Below, piece by piece: positions 31,513 through 38,839 of a stretch of DNA of 43,203 bases. The first letter of the stretch is position 1, and each line of letters opens with the position of its first letter. Where the stretch lies: positions 1 to 43,203 of IMG/VR virus record IMGVR_UViG_3300017739_000026; one strand, given 5' to 3'. Made by a program: the position numbers and the translations under genes. A model generated the notes under the pieces. That model did not search any database. It worked only from the letters and a program-made list of their open reading frames with translations, and was not told the DNA's origin. The DNA is from a virus.

Positions 31513-32583
31513 TTACAAAGTTAAGTTCTCTAGTGGTCTTGTTGGATTTACACCTAAGAAATCGCCCCATTTGCCATAGTAGTGTCGCATACCAACTTCA
31601 TCATGTATAGTAGAGTTCTCATGTCTTCCGTGCAGAATGTTTCTTGATTCTGTACCTTCACGCATTGTAGTGCCTTGCCCTGCAACGCCAATAAGGTCTT
31701 CGTGCAGATTGCGTCCAAATGGACCCCAGATACTGTTGTGGTGTTTAATGCGTGTGTGTCTCTCAGCAGGTGTGTCAATGCGCAGCCCATAACCTCTGAA
31801 CTCGATTAAGACTCGATTAGGACCTAGTGGAGTTACTGTGTCACTACGATAGGCACTGCCCCGTAAGTTGAAGTTATAGCCTGGGAAGAGGTCGACCATG
31901 TACCACTGGTTGGGCGGCAGATTGGGAAAAGATAACTCCCCTCTATCCTCAAAGCCGTCATACTCAGTATAGTTAACAGTAAAGCTACTGACGTTAACAT
32001 GACCATTATCAAAAGGAACATTTTTTCTAGCGAAATATTCATCGTTAAAACCGCTCACTCTGTTAAAGTAGTGCATGAAATCGTGATAAAACTCGCTATT
32101 AGTATCATGCCACAACTTGTAGTTGGTGTCAATGATTGCTTTGTGATAGTGAAACACTTCTAGTTCTTCAGTATCAATAGCATCTGCTATGCAATCAAAT
32201 GCACCTGCTGTCCACTGTTCTACATCCTGAGTAGGATTTGGATCCAGTGTTACCCAAACCATTTGTCCGTGCTTTACTTCGCAATGCAGTTGTGTTCCAT
32301 CTATAGGCCCACTTAGTGTACCTGCTGGCTGTGTAATGCCTGTGTCTCGAAGAGCACGAACACCGTCCGTTGTATTTACTGCTATTACAGGAACGCCTGC
32401 TATTGTAGTTGTGCGGAAATCGCCTAGTTCATACATTTCGCTCAAGTGGCATATAGGCACCCAAACTTTACCGAAGATCAACTCTTGTTCTGCTAGGTAA
32501 ACTTCGTGATTATTGTAGCATTCACTGCTGATGTATTCTATGTTTGGTTGCTTTAACCAGTTGGTATGATTGCGTGGTGGCAT
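31513..32583 (-). CDS. Rieske-type oxygenase homologue lacking its Rieske cluster ligands
   Basis: 356 residues from the ATG at 32583, which AAGGAG precedes by 6 bases. The N-terminal fold follows Rieske non-haem oxygenase alpha subunits (ECYNNHEVYLAEQELIFGKV, then WVPICHLSEMYELGDF and VPVIAVNTTDGVRALRD), but the CxH and CxxH cluster ligands that should follow are absent; only LHCEVKHG (101/105) remains. The C-terminal mononuclear-iron site looks retained: NYKLWHDTNSEFYHDFMH with His167 and His171, and Glu295/Asp296 in NLHEDLIGVAG. Without a Rieske electron donor it cannot work as a standard oxygenase. It is encoded just after an IscA-like gene. Confidence 0.75.
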   Translation of the reverse strand: MPPRNHTNWLKQPNIEYISSECYNNHEVYLAEQELIFGKVWVPICHLSEMYELGDFRTTTIAGVPVIAVNTTDGVRALRDTGITQPAGTLSGPIDGTQLHCEVKHGQMVWVTLDPNPTQDVEQWTAGAFDCIADAIDTEELEVFHYHKAIIDTNYKLWHDTNSEFYHDFMHYFNRVSGFNDEYFARKNVPFDNGHVNVSSFTVNYTEYDGFEDRGELSFPNLPPNQWYMVDLFPGYNFNLRGSAYRSDTVTPLGPNRVLIEFRGYGLRIDTPAERHTRIKHHNSIWGPFGRNLHEDLIGVAGQGTTMREGTESRNILHGRHENSTIHDEVGMRHYYGKWGDFLGVNPTRPLENLTL

Positions 32584-32604
32584 AGTAAACTCCTTACTAT
32601 ACAA

Positions 32605-32668
32605 TATTTACATATAGCATGGAGTAATGTCAAAGATTATCTGTCTATTAGGGAATAGGTATAAACTA
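32605..32668. other. Gap between oxygenase and IscA-like gene
   Basis: 64 bases without a gene. A TTGACA-like element is present on the minus strand at about 32624-32629, but no -10 at the right distance, so I do not call a promoter. Nothing else recognised. Confidence 0.4.
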
Positions 32669-32950
32669 TTATACAGCAAAACTTTCGCCGCAGCCGCAAC
32701 TTGCTACAGCATTGGGATTGACGACTTGTAGATAACTGCCGCCTAGTTCTGTAATATAATCAACGGTACAGCCCATTACAAACATTTCTGCAATAGGGTC
32801 TACATGTAGATTGCCTACGGTAGGTTCTTTGTCTGTAACATCCCAAATATAAGTAAAACCGCTGCATCCTCCGCCTTTTACACTTAGGTAAACATTGGGA
32901 TCTCCAACGGTTTTAAGATATTGTTCTGCTTTTTCAGTTAGTGTGATCAT
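32669..32950 (-). CDS. iscA: IscA/HesB/ErpA-type Fe-S carrier
   Basis: 93 residues, the family length being about 105. The three conserved cysteines are present as GGGCSGF (Cys29) and SCGCGESF (Cys85, Cys87). A-type carriers transfer [Fe-S] clusters to target enzymes. Marine T4-like phages often carry one. Here it could serve the two radical SAM proteins in the window. 4 bases separate it from the SGNH gene upstream, so it is part of that unit. Confidence 0.9.
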   Translation of the reverse strand: MITLTEKAEQYLKTVGDPNVYLSVKGGGCSGFTYIWDVTDKEPTVGNLHVDPIAEMFVMGCTVDYITELGGSYLQVVNPNAVASCGCGESFAV

Positions 32951-32954
32951 ACTA

Positions 32955-33683
32955 TTATTTATTGGCGATGTGTGCTACAAGTTTATCAAACAGTAACTTG
33001 TTAGATCGAGGGCCAGGATGTACATTGTCATCTGCTCTGTCTAATCTGTTGTCATAAAAACTATAGTCAAGCCATTCTATTGTGTTATCAAAATCTATGC
33101 TTGTCAGTATATTTCTAAGATCGTTGAGTTTTTCTGATATGTATTCGTCAGGTCTATTTTCAAAATCTAACATGTCTTTTATGTCACTAGTAAGATTGTA
33201 ATCAAAAACTTCTCGACAAAGTGTGTTTGTTCCTTGTACAAAAACATATTTTCTATTCAAGTTTTTAAGTGCAAGTTCCAAACTTTTGACTTGAAGTAGA
33301 AATCTTTTAAGATTCATGTAACTATTATCAAAATGCTTGTAGTGCAACCGTGCATAGTCTTTTACACCGTTGATATCTGCATTTTTGCCTTCTGCAGGCG
33401 GGCCTAATATAGTATAGTCATCTACATTATTATGACTGCTATACATCCATCGTCTATGTGGGTATGACCATACTACAACCGCATAGTCATAACTAGTGTC
33501 AATGACTTGCTCTAATGTTCTGTAGAATATTTCTTCACAAGTTCCAGCGTTGATTCCTATGTTTGTAACGTCTGACTCGTAGTAATCTGCTAACAAATAG
33601 GGCCAGTGATACAGAGGTTGGTTTTGTTTTGTAAAACCACACTGCTCTGTAAAACTACAACCTGCTACTAGAATATTCTGCAT
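32955..33683 (-). CDS. SGNH/GDSL-like hydrolase
   Basis: 242 residues from the ATG at 33683; AGGAG lies 4-8 bases before it, so I rejected an upstream start. ILVAGCSFTEQ (4-14) carries nucleophile Ser10, and DDNVHPGPRSN near the C-terminus has the DxxH catalytic pair (Asp and His). The Gly/Asn blocks II and III (GINAGTCEE) are visible near 50-60. Unlike the first SGNH gene it keeps the full DxxH motif and is more likely active as an esterase/deacetylase. A pseudoknot lies in its leader. Confidence 0.72.
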   Translation of the reverse strand: MQNILVAGCSFTEQCGFTKQNQPLYHWPYLLADYYESDVTNIGINAGTCEEIFYRTLEQVIDTSYDYAVVVWSYPHRRWMYSSHNNVDDYTILGPPAEGKNADINGVKDYARLHYKHFDNSYMNLKRFLLQVKSLELALKNLNRKYVFVQGTNTLCREVFDYNLTSDIKDMLDFENRPDEYISEKLNDLRNILTSIDFDNTIEWLDYSFYDNRLDRADDNVHPGPRSNKLLFDKLVAHIANK

Positions 33684-33700
33684 GTTTCTCCTGGGCACCA

Positions 33701-33737
33701 TCCATTCAGTTATTTAACCTGTCGAATGGAAGACAGG
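33701..33737 (-). promoter_or_regulatory. H-type RNA pseudoknot in leader of SGNH gene
   Basis: On the minus strand CCTGTC (33732-33737 paired with 33718-33723) forms stem 1, and CCATTC in its loop pairs with GAATGGA-side bases (33701-33707 with 33724-33730) as stem 2 of 6-7 bp. The crossing loop of 1-2 bases spans stem 2, and a 10-base A/T-rich loop spans stem 1, both sterically suitable. It lies about 10 bases upstream of the AGGAG of the SGNH gene. Same geometry as the autoregulatory pseudoknot before T4 gene 32. Confidence 0.6.
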
Positions 33738-33747
33738 ACTTTGTTAG

Positions 33748-33966
33748 TTATGGACGGTCTTTGGTAAATGGACCATCATCTAATTCATTAAGTGCTTCGC
33801 TCTTATGATCTGCTTCAAACATTAGATTAAGACTTTCAAACTGTTTAGATTCCCAATCCTCGTTTGAACGCAACTGCACATCAGTTGCTCCGCTTTCCAG
33901 TGCTTTTCTAAATGCTGCTATTCCTGCATCAACATCAGTTGTATATACGTCTACGTTAACTTTCAT
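33748..33966 (-). CDS. Unknown small protein (72 aa)
   Basis: 72 residues, soluble and acidic, starting MKVNVDVYTTDVDAGIAAF. It ends 10 bases before the pseudoknot. No family recognised; the transcript leader of the SGNH gene follows. Confidence 0.5.
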   Translation of the reverse strand: MKVNVDVYTTDVDAGIAAFRKALESGATDVQLRSNEDWESKQFESLNLMFEADHKSEALNELDDGPFTKDRP

Positions 33967-33986
33967 TTTCGATTTTCCTTAAGTTT

Positions 33987-34487
33987 TTATTCATGTTCTC
34001 CACCTGGATCGTTTGGATCAAGTTTAACCTTTTCACCGTTAATCCACATGTATTGTCGTGTGCGGCTTACACTGTGATATCCAGGGCGCAAACTAAAAAG
34101 TTTTGGATTGCGTTTTGCAGTTTCAAATGTGCCTACTGTTACAACAATACCAGCAATAAACAATACATGTGCAACTGCACTTACACCAAACACAGTGATA
34201 CTACCTACACTCATGCTAAAGATAATACACCACATCCATGCTAGTATTTGCATTACTACATGTCGAGTCTGTAGGTCTGGAATATTACGCAATGGATTCA
34301 TGTTATGATCCATAATAGCGTTCCAACCGTTTACAATAAATGTTCTCACAGGATAAACTCCTTTTTCCAGTGTTGTTTTAATAGGATAGTGTGCGTCTAC
34401 AGTGTCTTTAAAATCAATAGCGTCATACACATTAATAAAACTCTGTACTACTTTATGGTTTCGGAAGTAACCAGTTACCCTATACAT
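33987..34487 (-). CDS. Membrane protein of unknown function (166 aa)
   Basis: 166 residues. A soluble N-terminal half (about 1-75) is followed by two hydrophobic segments (about 78-97 and 101-119) and a basic/polar tail (LRPGYHSVSRTRQYMW). No signal peptide. Coupled by TAATG to the 66-residue exported gene, so the two may be partners at the envelope. Function unknown. Confidence 0.5.
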   Translation of the reverse strand: MYRVTGYFRNHKVVQSFINVYDAIDFKDTVDAHYPIKTTLEKGVYPVRTFIVNGWNAIMDHNMNPLRNIPDLQTRHVVMQILAWMWCIIFSMSVGSITVFGVSAVAHVLFIAGIVVTVGTFETAKRNPKLFSLRPGYHSVSRTRQYMWINGEKVKLDPNDPGGEHE

Positions 34488-34687
34488 TAGTCTCTTAGCA
34501 TCTTAAAGTAAATGCTTTCTTTCCCAGTCGCTTCATTGCGCACTGTTAGTGCTGGCTGTCCATCAGGATCTGATTTACCAACATAGTTCCAAGACATGCC
34601 GTCTTCGATATTTTGCTCTACTGTTTCAAAAAACTCTGTGTTGTCGATTGCAAACAGTGTTGTAAAAAGCATTACTGCGATAGTCAT
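34487..34687 (-). CDS. Small exported protein (66 aa)
   Basis: 66 residues with an N-terminal hydrophobic segment (MTIAVMLFTTLFAIDNTEFF) that looks like a signal peptide or membrane anchor. The rest is soluble and acidic. Coupled to the membrane protein at 33987-34487. No family recognised. Confidence 0.5.
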   Translation of the reverse strand: MTIAVMLFTTLFAIDNTEFFETVEQNIEDGMSWNYVGKSDPDGQPALTVRNEATGKESIYFKMLRD

Positions 34688-34727
34688 TTTTCGTTCTTCC
34701 TTAGTCTATACTTGCGTTTTTATGTAC

Positions 34728-34817
34728 TGGCAGAGAGGGAGGGATTCGAACCCCCGGAGCCCGCAAAGGCTCAATGGATTAGTAATCCACCGCTTTAAGC
34801 CACTCAGCCACCTCTCC
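34728..34817 (-). tRNA. tRNA-Ser with ACT anticodon
   Basis: 90 bases including encoded CCA, class II. Acceptor GGAGAGG/CCTCTCT (G1-U72), long variable arm GAGCC/GGCTC, T loop TTCGAAT, discriminator G. Anticodon loop TTACTAA gives anticodon ACT, reading Ser AGU. Bacterial Ser tRNAs for AGY normally have GCT. Confidence 0.9.
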
Positions 34818-34823
34818 AATACT

Positions 34824-34979
34824 TTAATGAGCCATTATGACCTTACGTTCATAAACTTTAATAGCCGCTTTGGCTTGCTCTCTGTTAACTTTAGCCATGT
34901 TCATAACAAACTTTATACTTTGTTCTGTACTAAGTTGCATTTGGTATGCTTCAATAACTGCGTAATCAATATCTGTCAT
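34824..34979 (-). CDS. Small helical protein (51 aa)
   Basis: 51 codons translated by eye, starting MTDIDYAVIEAYQMQLSTEQ and ending YERKVIMAH; predicted all-helical with mixed charge. AGGAG precedes the ATG by 7 bases, and a perfect-consensus promoter lies 25-53 bases upstream. tRNA-Ser follows 6 bases after the stop. Function unknown. Confidence 0.7.
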   Translation of the reverse strand: MTDIDYAVIEAYQMQLSTEQSIKFVMNMAKVNREQAKAAIKVYERKVIMAH

Positions 34980-35003
34980 TTCATGTCTCCTATTATTATT
35001 AAC

Positions 35004-35032
35004 ATTATATGCTAACTTTACTAGGATGTCAA
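35004..35032 (-). promoter_or_regulatory. Perfect-consensus sigma70 promoter before 51-aa gene and tRNA-Ser
   Basis: TTGACA (35027-35032) and TATAAT (35004-35009), 6/6 in both, separated by 17 bases. The -35 overlaps the stop of the upstream radical SAM gene. It would drive the small gene and tRNA-Ser. Confidence 0.8.
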
Positions 35033-36318
35033 GTCTTTTTTGGCGATAAAAAATCCTCAGTGTTTACACCATAAGTTTCGGCCCAGTCGAGCTCTGCGTC
35101 TTGATCTTCGGCTTCTTTCTTTTGTTGCTTGTTGTTGAACATATCAACAGGCATGATAGTTTCTTCTTTTTCCATGTTCGACTCCCATATATGAGGGAAA
35201 AGTTCTTTACTATTAAGTTTTCTTCTTTGATCTAACAATAGCAGATTAGTTCGAGTATCGTCAATATCTTTTTTGTATTTACTGTCAATGAAGTTAATGC
35301 AACCTTCTATGGCATTATACAAACTGTATTTAGGATCCAATGTCTTTTGTAGTTGTGTACATCTGAGTACAAAATAGTCTAGCTGCCAGTCTGGCAGATT
35401 ATTAATATTACTCCAAGTTGGACTTGTTGCATGATGTATTACAAAACCATTCTCATGTACGCCTCGTTCCATAAGGTAATCTATACAATCGAATAGTGCT
35501 ACAGGATTTAATACATTCAAAACCATGTTAAAGTTATAACTAGGAACTTCATTTATAACTACGTCAATATTTTTTGCAAAACTACTCCAGGTCTGTGGAT
35601 ATCTAATGTATTGATAATGTTCACCTGTGCTTTCTGCACTTATTGTATATCTTAACTTTTTAAACTTTTTGCTAAGTTCAAATACAGGTGTATGTATGTT
35701 TTTTATATTACTGTTTATTCTTAACTTACAATCAGGATTGACCTCGTATAGTGTTTCCAGTAACTGAGCAAAATCCTTGTTTATAAGTGGCTCACCGCCT
35801 GCAAGATAAACTTCTTTTGCATTCGCTAGGTTATCCAGTACAAACTGCTTAACATCCTCTACACCATCTGCCCTGTTGACCGTCACTCCTAGTTCTTTTG
35901 CCCATCTACTGCTTAGGGCTGGAAAACAATAAACACATGCATTTTGACAGGTGTTATCATAACGTAAATCAAATCCGGTAGGTATTAGGTCACCATCGTT
36001 TGTATCATAACTTTCTAATCTGTCAGTTCTTGTAAGTGTGCGTTTATAGTGTTTTCTTAAACTATAAGCATCTTGCTCTGTTTCAAGTTTATAACACTCT
36101 GCGCAGTTACTATGGTATTTGCCATTTATCATAGCACCCTGTATTTCTTTAAGCACAGGATTGCTCGTGATACAACTAGCAAACGTATCTGTGTTAAGAT
36201 TACCTAAAGGGCTTGCTCCGATACTACAAGTTTTAACATCACCATCTGGTGCTACATAAAGATTGTTCCAAGGCGCAGGGCAAAATGTTTTGCTTTCAAA
36301 TAACTGTTTTGGTTTCAT
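35029..36318 (-). CDS. Radical SAM protein with N-terminal auxiliary-cluster cysteines
   Basis: 429 residues. The radical SAM motif CQNACVYC has Cys124, Cys128 and Cys131, followed by YLAGGEPLIN. N-terminal cysteines at 13, 31, 49, 72 and 75 form the same twitch/SPASM-like set as in the 322-residue paralogue. The C-terminal 70 residues are charged and probably disordered. Overlaps the SDR gene by 4 bases. Possibly peptide or sugar modification with the flanking PP-loop, PLP and 2OG enzymes; substrate unknown. Confidence 0.85.
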   Translation of the reverse strand: MKPKQLFESKTFCPAPWNNLYVAPDGDVKTCSIGASPLGNLNTDTFASCITSNPVLKEIQGAMINGKYHSNCAECYKLETEQDAYSLRKHYKRTLTRTDRLESYDTNDGDLIPTGFDLRYDNTCQNACVYCFPALSSRWAKELGVTVNRADGVEDVKQFVLDNLANAKEVYLAGGEPLINKDFAQLLETLYEVNPDCKLRINSNIKNIHTPVFELSKKFKKLRYTISAESTGEHYQYIRYPQTWSSFAKNIDVVINEVPSYNFNMVLNVLNPVALFDCIDYLMERGVHENGFVIHHATSPTWSNINNLPDWQLDYFVLRCTQLQKTLDPKYSLYNAIEGCINFIDSKYKKDIDDTRTNLLLLDQRRKLNSKELFPHIWESNMEKEETIMPVDMFNNKQQKKEAEDQDAELDWAETYGVNTEDFLSPKKT

Positions 36319-36764
36319 ATAACAATATTATTCCTGCACCATTGTTCCAGTTTAGCATAGTCATATTCTCCAGGATCATACAAATGCGCTGGATTAACGA
36401 TTGCAATGTTCGGATGATTTATCTGTGCAACTGCATGTGCAAGACTCTGTTTCTGTGTATGATAGCGCATCATATGAACATCGTCGCCCCAATGTTTTTC
36501 ATATACCACTGCACTGCCTATGTTTATAACACGTTTTTTTGTTCCATGTATTTCGAAGCATTCATACACGAGTTGTGTTTGTGCAAAATCTGGCTTTGCT
36601 ACGCTGATTAGAACATCAAAGTCTGCGGTTAAGATCGTTTGTCTAACAGAATAATCTCTGAGATCATGCTGTTTTCCAAATCTTAAAACAGTGTGTGCGT
36701 GTTCTAAATAATCAGCAATGCTTTTTCCAAGCCCTGCATCTGTTCCTGTAACTGATACTATCAT
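36315..36764 (-). CDS. Short-chain dehydrogenase/epimerase-like protein
   Basis: 149 residues from the ATG at 36764; an upstream start would run into the tRNA-Arg. VSVTGTDAGLGKSIADYL gives TGxxxGxG at about 5-12, GSAVVY is the Ser region, and YHTQK (YxxxK) is the catalytic pair near residue 105. It is shorter than a typical SDR (about 250), so the substrate-binding C-terminus is reduced. Likely an NAD(P)-dependent oxidoreductase of a sugar-modifying pathway. Confidence 0.6.
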   Translation of the reverse strand: MIVSVTGTDAGLGKSIADYLEHAHTVLRFGKQHDLRDYSVRQTILTADFDVLISVAKPDFAQTQLVYECFEIHGTKKRVINIGSAVVYEKHWGDDVHMMRYHTQKQSLAHAVAQINHPNIAIVNPAHLYDPGEYDYAKLEQWCRNNIVI

Positions 36765-36774
36765 AATATGAATA

Positions 36775-36851
36775 TGGCGTTCCCGGCAGGATTCGAACCT
36801 GCGACCCACAGCTTAGAAGGCTGTTGCTCTATCCAGCTGAGCTACGGAAAC
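36775..36851 (-). tRNA. tRNA-Arg(TCT)
   Basis: 77 bases with encoded CCA. Acceptor GTTTCCG/CGGGAAC, D stem GCTC/GAGC, anticodon stem ACAGC/GCTGT with loop CTTCTAA (anticodon TCT), T loop TTCGAAT, discriminator G. Reads AGA/AGG, codons common in AT-rich genomes. Confidence 0.95.
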
Positions 36852-36858
36852 ATAAAGT

Positions 36859-36943
36859 TGGTGCGCCTAGAGGGAGTCGAACCCCCACGCCTTGCGGCAC
36901 AGGTACCTAAAACCTGCGTGTCTACCAGTTCCACCATAGGCGC
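36859..36943 (-). tRNA. tRNA-Leu(TAG)
   Basis: 85 bases with encoded CCA, class II variable arm. Acceptor GCGCCTA/TAGGCGC, anticodon stem CAGGT/ACCTG with loop TTTAGGT (anticodon TAG), T loop TTCGACT, discriminator A. It precedes tRNA-Arg in transcription order and shares its promoter. Reads CTA and other CTN codons; CTA is frequent here. Confidence 0.94.
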
Positions 36944-36955
36944 TTTATGTTTATT

Positions 36956-36984
36956 ACTATACTAGAATCCTATGCTTGTGTCAA
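36956..36984 (-). promoter_or_regulatory. Sigma70-like promoter of tRNA-Leu/tRNA-Arg
   Basis: TTGACA (36979-36984) and TATAGT (36956-36961) are separated by 17 bases: 6/6 and 5/6. The -35 lies inside the last codons of the PP-loop gene. It would also serve the SDR and radical SAM genes. Confidence 0.6.
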
Positions 36985-38073
36985 CCTATTTATATCAGTG
37001 TGCGGTAGCATTTCTAAGTTTGTGGGTGTTATCTTAAAAATAGCAGTTATGCGAGCTACTGTTGTTGTACTCTTTACACCGTCTAATATTGTTCTTGTTT
37101 CCAATCCATAAGGAGCAGGACTTAGTTGCTCTACTAGATGCGCACTTGTCTCACGCCAAGCATCAACTATATCCTGCCTGCCCATGCCTAATACCTGTTG
37201 CATGCTGCGATAATGCTTGTTGTTAAAGTATCCAGTTGCATGGAAATCTTTGCGTGTTTTTTCTTCATTGTATTTTACATCTATACCGTCGTGCAATCCT
37301 AAATGTCTGCAAAAATGTTTTTGAGGAAGGTCTTTATAAACAACAAAGCCTTGTTTGTCTCGTTGTTTTATAAACTCATATCCTTGATAAACTTGCTTTA
37401 CAGTTAGCTCTGGGTGAACGCTGCCTAGAAAAAAGTCTTCGTGTGTACGTCCAATACAATAATCTGTCGCATCATTGAGTATCCAATAGTAGTCATCGCC
37501 ATTGACATAGTACCATGGTTTGTCTACACCTAACAGTTCAAGATCATAGTCGTCATATTTGTCTAACATCAAATCGCTATATACCGGAGCAAATCCATGA
37601 TAGAAGTCATGGTATTTTGTAAAGCACCATGGATCAGTCCAAACACGTTCAAAATCCTCTATGCCGAGCCTGTGTACAACATTAGGCATATGAACGCTGT
37701 TGGCAAACTCAATACCAGGTGTAAACTCTTGCTCTGTATATGGATCTTCAACTATGCTATTTGTATGAGTAAAAACACAATCAAAGTCAATACCCATGTC
37801 TAATGCCGCAAGCAATATAGTATGACTATCTCTACCGCCGGTGTAATGCAATCTTATTTTGTTGTGTGACTGTCTTAGTACACTGAGTTTTTGTCTAATA
37901 AGATCCGCAGTGGTATACTGTTGCAATCTTGCAACATCCACTGCACTGTATGCATCTAGATGATATTGTGGTGCAATGCCTTGGCTAAACTGTTCAGTTT
38001 GCGCACTTTCATACAGTGCAGCATATGCATTGACGAATGTCTTTTCGCCTACTCGATAATGTTGTTGATTCAT
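36970..38073 (-). CDS. PP-loop ATP pyrophosphatase (asparagine-synthase/QueC-like)
   Basis: 367 residues. HYTGGRDSHTILLAAL at 76-91 holds the PP-loop (SGGxDS-like, TGGRDS at 78-83) that binds ATP pyrophosphate. The C-terminal half is acidic and Asp-rich, unlike asparagine synthase. No N-terminal Cys2 glutaminase domain. Such enzymes adenylate a carboxylate or a base and transfer nitrogen or sulfur. The intrinsic terminator 12 bases upstream of its ATG suggests that it is separated from the previous transcript; no strong promoter or ribosome-binding site is seen. Substrate unknown. Confidence 0.7.
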   Translation of the reverse strand: MNQQHYRVGEKTFVNAYAALYESAQTEQFSQGIAPQYHLDAYSAVDVARLQQYTTADLIRQKLSVLRQSHNKIRLHYTGGRDSHTILLAALDMGIDFDCVFTHTNSIVEDPYTEQEFTPGIEFANSVHMPNVVHRLGIEDFERVWTDPWCFTKYHDFYHGFAPVYSDLMLDKYDDYDLELLGVDKPWYYVNGDDYYWILNDATDYCIGRTHEDFFLGSVHPELTVKQVYQGYEFIKQRDKQGFVVYKDLPQKHFCRHLGLHDGIDVKYNEEKTRKDFHATGYFNNKHYRSMQQVLGMGRQDIVDAWRETSAHLVEQLSPAPYGLETRTILDGVKSTTTVARITAIFKITPTNLEMLPHTDINRLTQA

Positions 38074-38084
38074 ATTTTCTATGT

Positions 38085-38117
38085 AAAAAAATAGTGTGCG
38101 CCTAAACGCACACTATT
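38085..38117 (-). terminator. Strong intrinsic terminator
   Basis: A perfect 11-bp stem (AATAGTGTGCG / CGCACACTATT) with a 6-base loop is followed on the minus strand by a run of T. It ends the transcript of the 237-residue oxygenase gene. Confidence 0.92.
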
Positions 38118-38125
38118 ACGGGGGA

Positions 38126-38839
38126 TTAAGCTGCAGCTTTTGCTGCTACTAGCTCGTCTACGTTGATGAGCTGCATGTTGCTTTCACCAACTAAGTTGTC
38201 TAACCATTCGTTACGCTTCACAACCATCATGAATGTGTTGCGTGGGATGTCTGTTACGTTCTCTGTACCATGACCTGTGTGATCTGGATTAAAGATTAGG
38301 AACTGACCTTTTTGTAGGTTGATTGACATTTCACTGTCTTCGGTCTTAAAGCGGAACCAAGCACCACCTGGCATGTCGTTAAGTTGTACGAAAATGCGCA
38401 GTGTTTCGCCGTGCTCTTGACCACGCTGATTATCAAAGTCAGTGTGGATAGCCATTGTATGACCTGGCTTCTGCTGGAAGATACGGATGCGTGTCTTCTC
38501 ACACTTAAACCAATCAATCATAGCTCTTAGTTTTGGACTGTTGTAGTAACTGTCTGTGTATGAGAAGTTTTCTGGTGCTTCTTCTGCCCAAAAGTCTTGG
38601 ATTTCTGTTGTTGTGCTTTTACCATCTTCACTACGGAAAGCATTGTAAAGATAGTTGCTAACAATACCTTTATCTTCGTCGAATGCAACGATATTGTTAT
38701 CACTCACTGCACGTTCGCGAGCAGTGTAATCGAGTGCTGCTAGTTCATTGTCCCAGTCGCCCTGGAAAATCTGTGAACTGCAATAGATGCCTGTATTAGG
38801 GTTGTAACCTTTTGCATCATACTGTTTAAGTTCTGACAT
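38126..38839 (-). CDS. 2-oxoglutarate/Fe(II) oxygenase, hydroxylase-like
   Basis: 237 residues. Candidate iron ligands His132 and Asp134 (AIHTDFD), His190 (TGHGTENV), and Arg200 for 2-oxoglutarate, as in prolyl/aspartyl hydroxylase-like beta-jelly-roll enzymes. NDMPGGAWFRF precedes the strand carrying the C-terminal His. Ends in a strong terminator. A TATAAATA box lies about 96 bases upstream. It differs from the other three oxygenases in sequence and may act on a different substrate. Confidence 0.75.
   Translation of the reverse strand: MSELKQYDAKGYNPNTGIYCSSQIFQGDWDNELAALDYTARERAVSDNNIVAFDEDKGIVSNYLYNAFRSEDGKSTTTEIQDFWAEEAPENFSYTDSYYNSPKLRAMIDWFKCEKTRIRIFQQKPGHTMAIHTDFDNQRGQEHGETLRIFVQLNDMPGGAWFRFKTEDSEMSINLQKGQFLIFNPDHTGHGTENVTDIPRNTFMMVVKRNEWLDNLVGESNMQLINVDELVAAKAAA

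Noticed and set aside
32605-32668. Promoter before the Rieske-like gene (TTGACA on the minus strand)
   Set aside because: No -10-like hexamer at 15-19 bases spacing; the closest AT-rich stretches are at 11 or more than 20 bases.
36765-36809. Extended SDR reading frame starting inside tRNA-Arg
   Set aside because: The first 15 residues would be encoded by the tRNA gene; the internal ATG at 36764 begins directly before the TGxxxGxG motif.
36987-36994. TATAAATA box near the tRNA-Leu promoter
   Set aside because: Inside the PP-loop gene and upstream of a better sigma70 promoter; no late gene follows.
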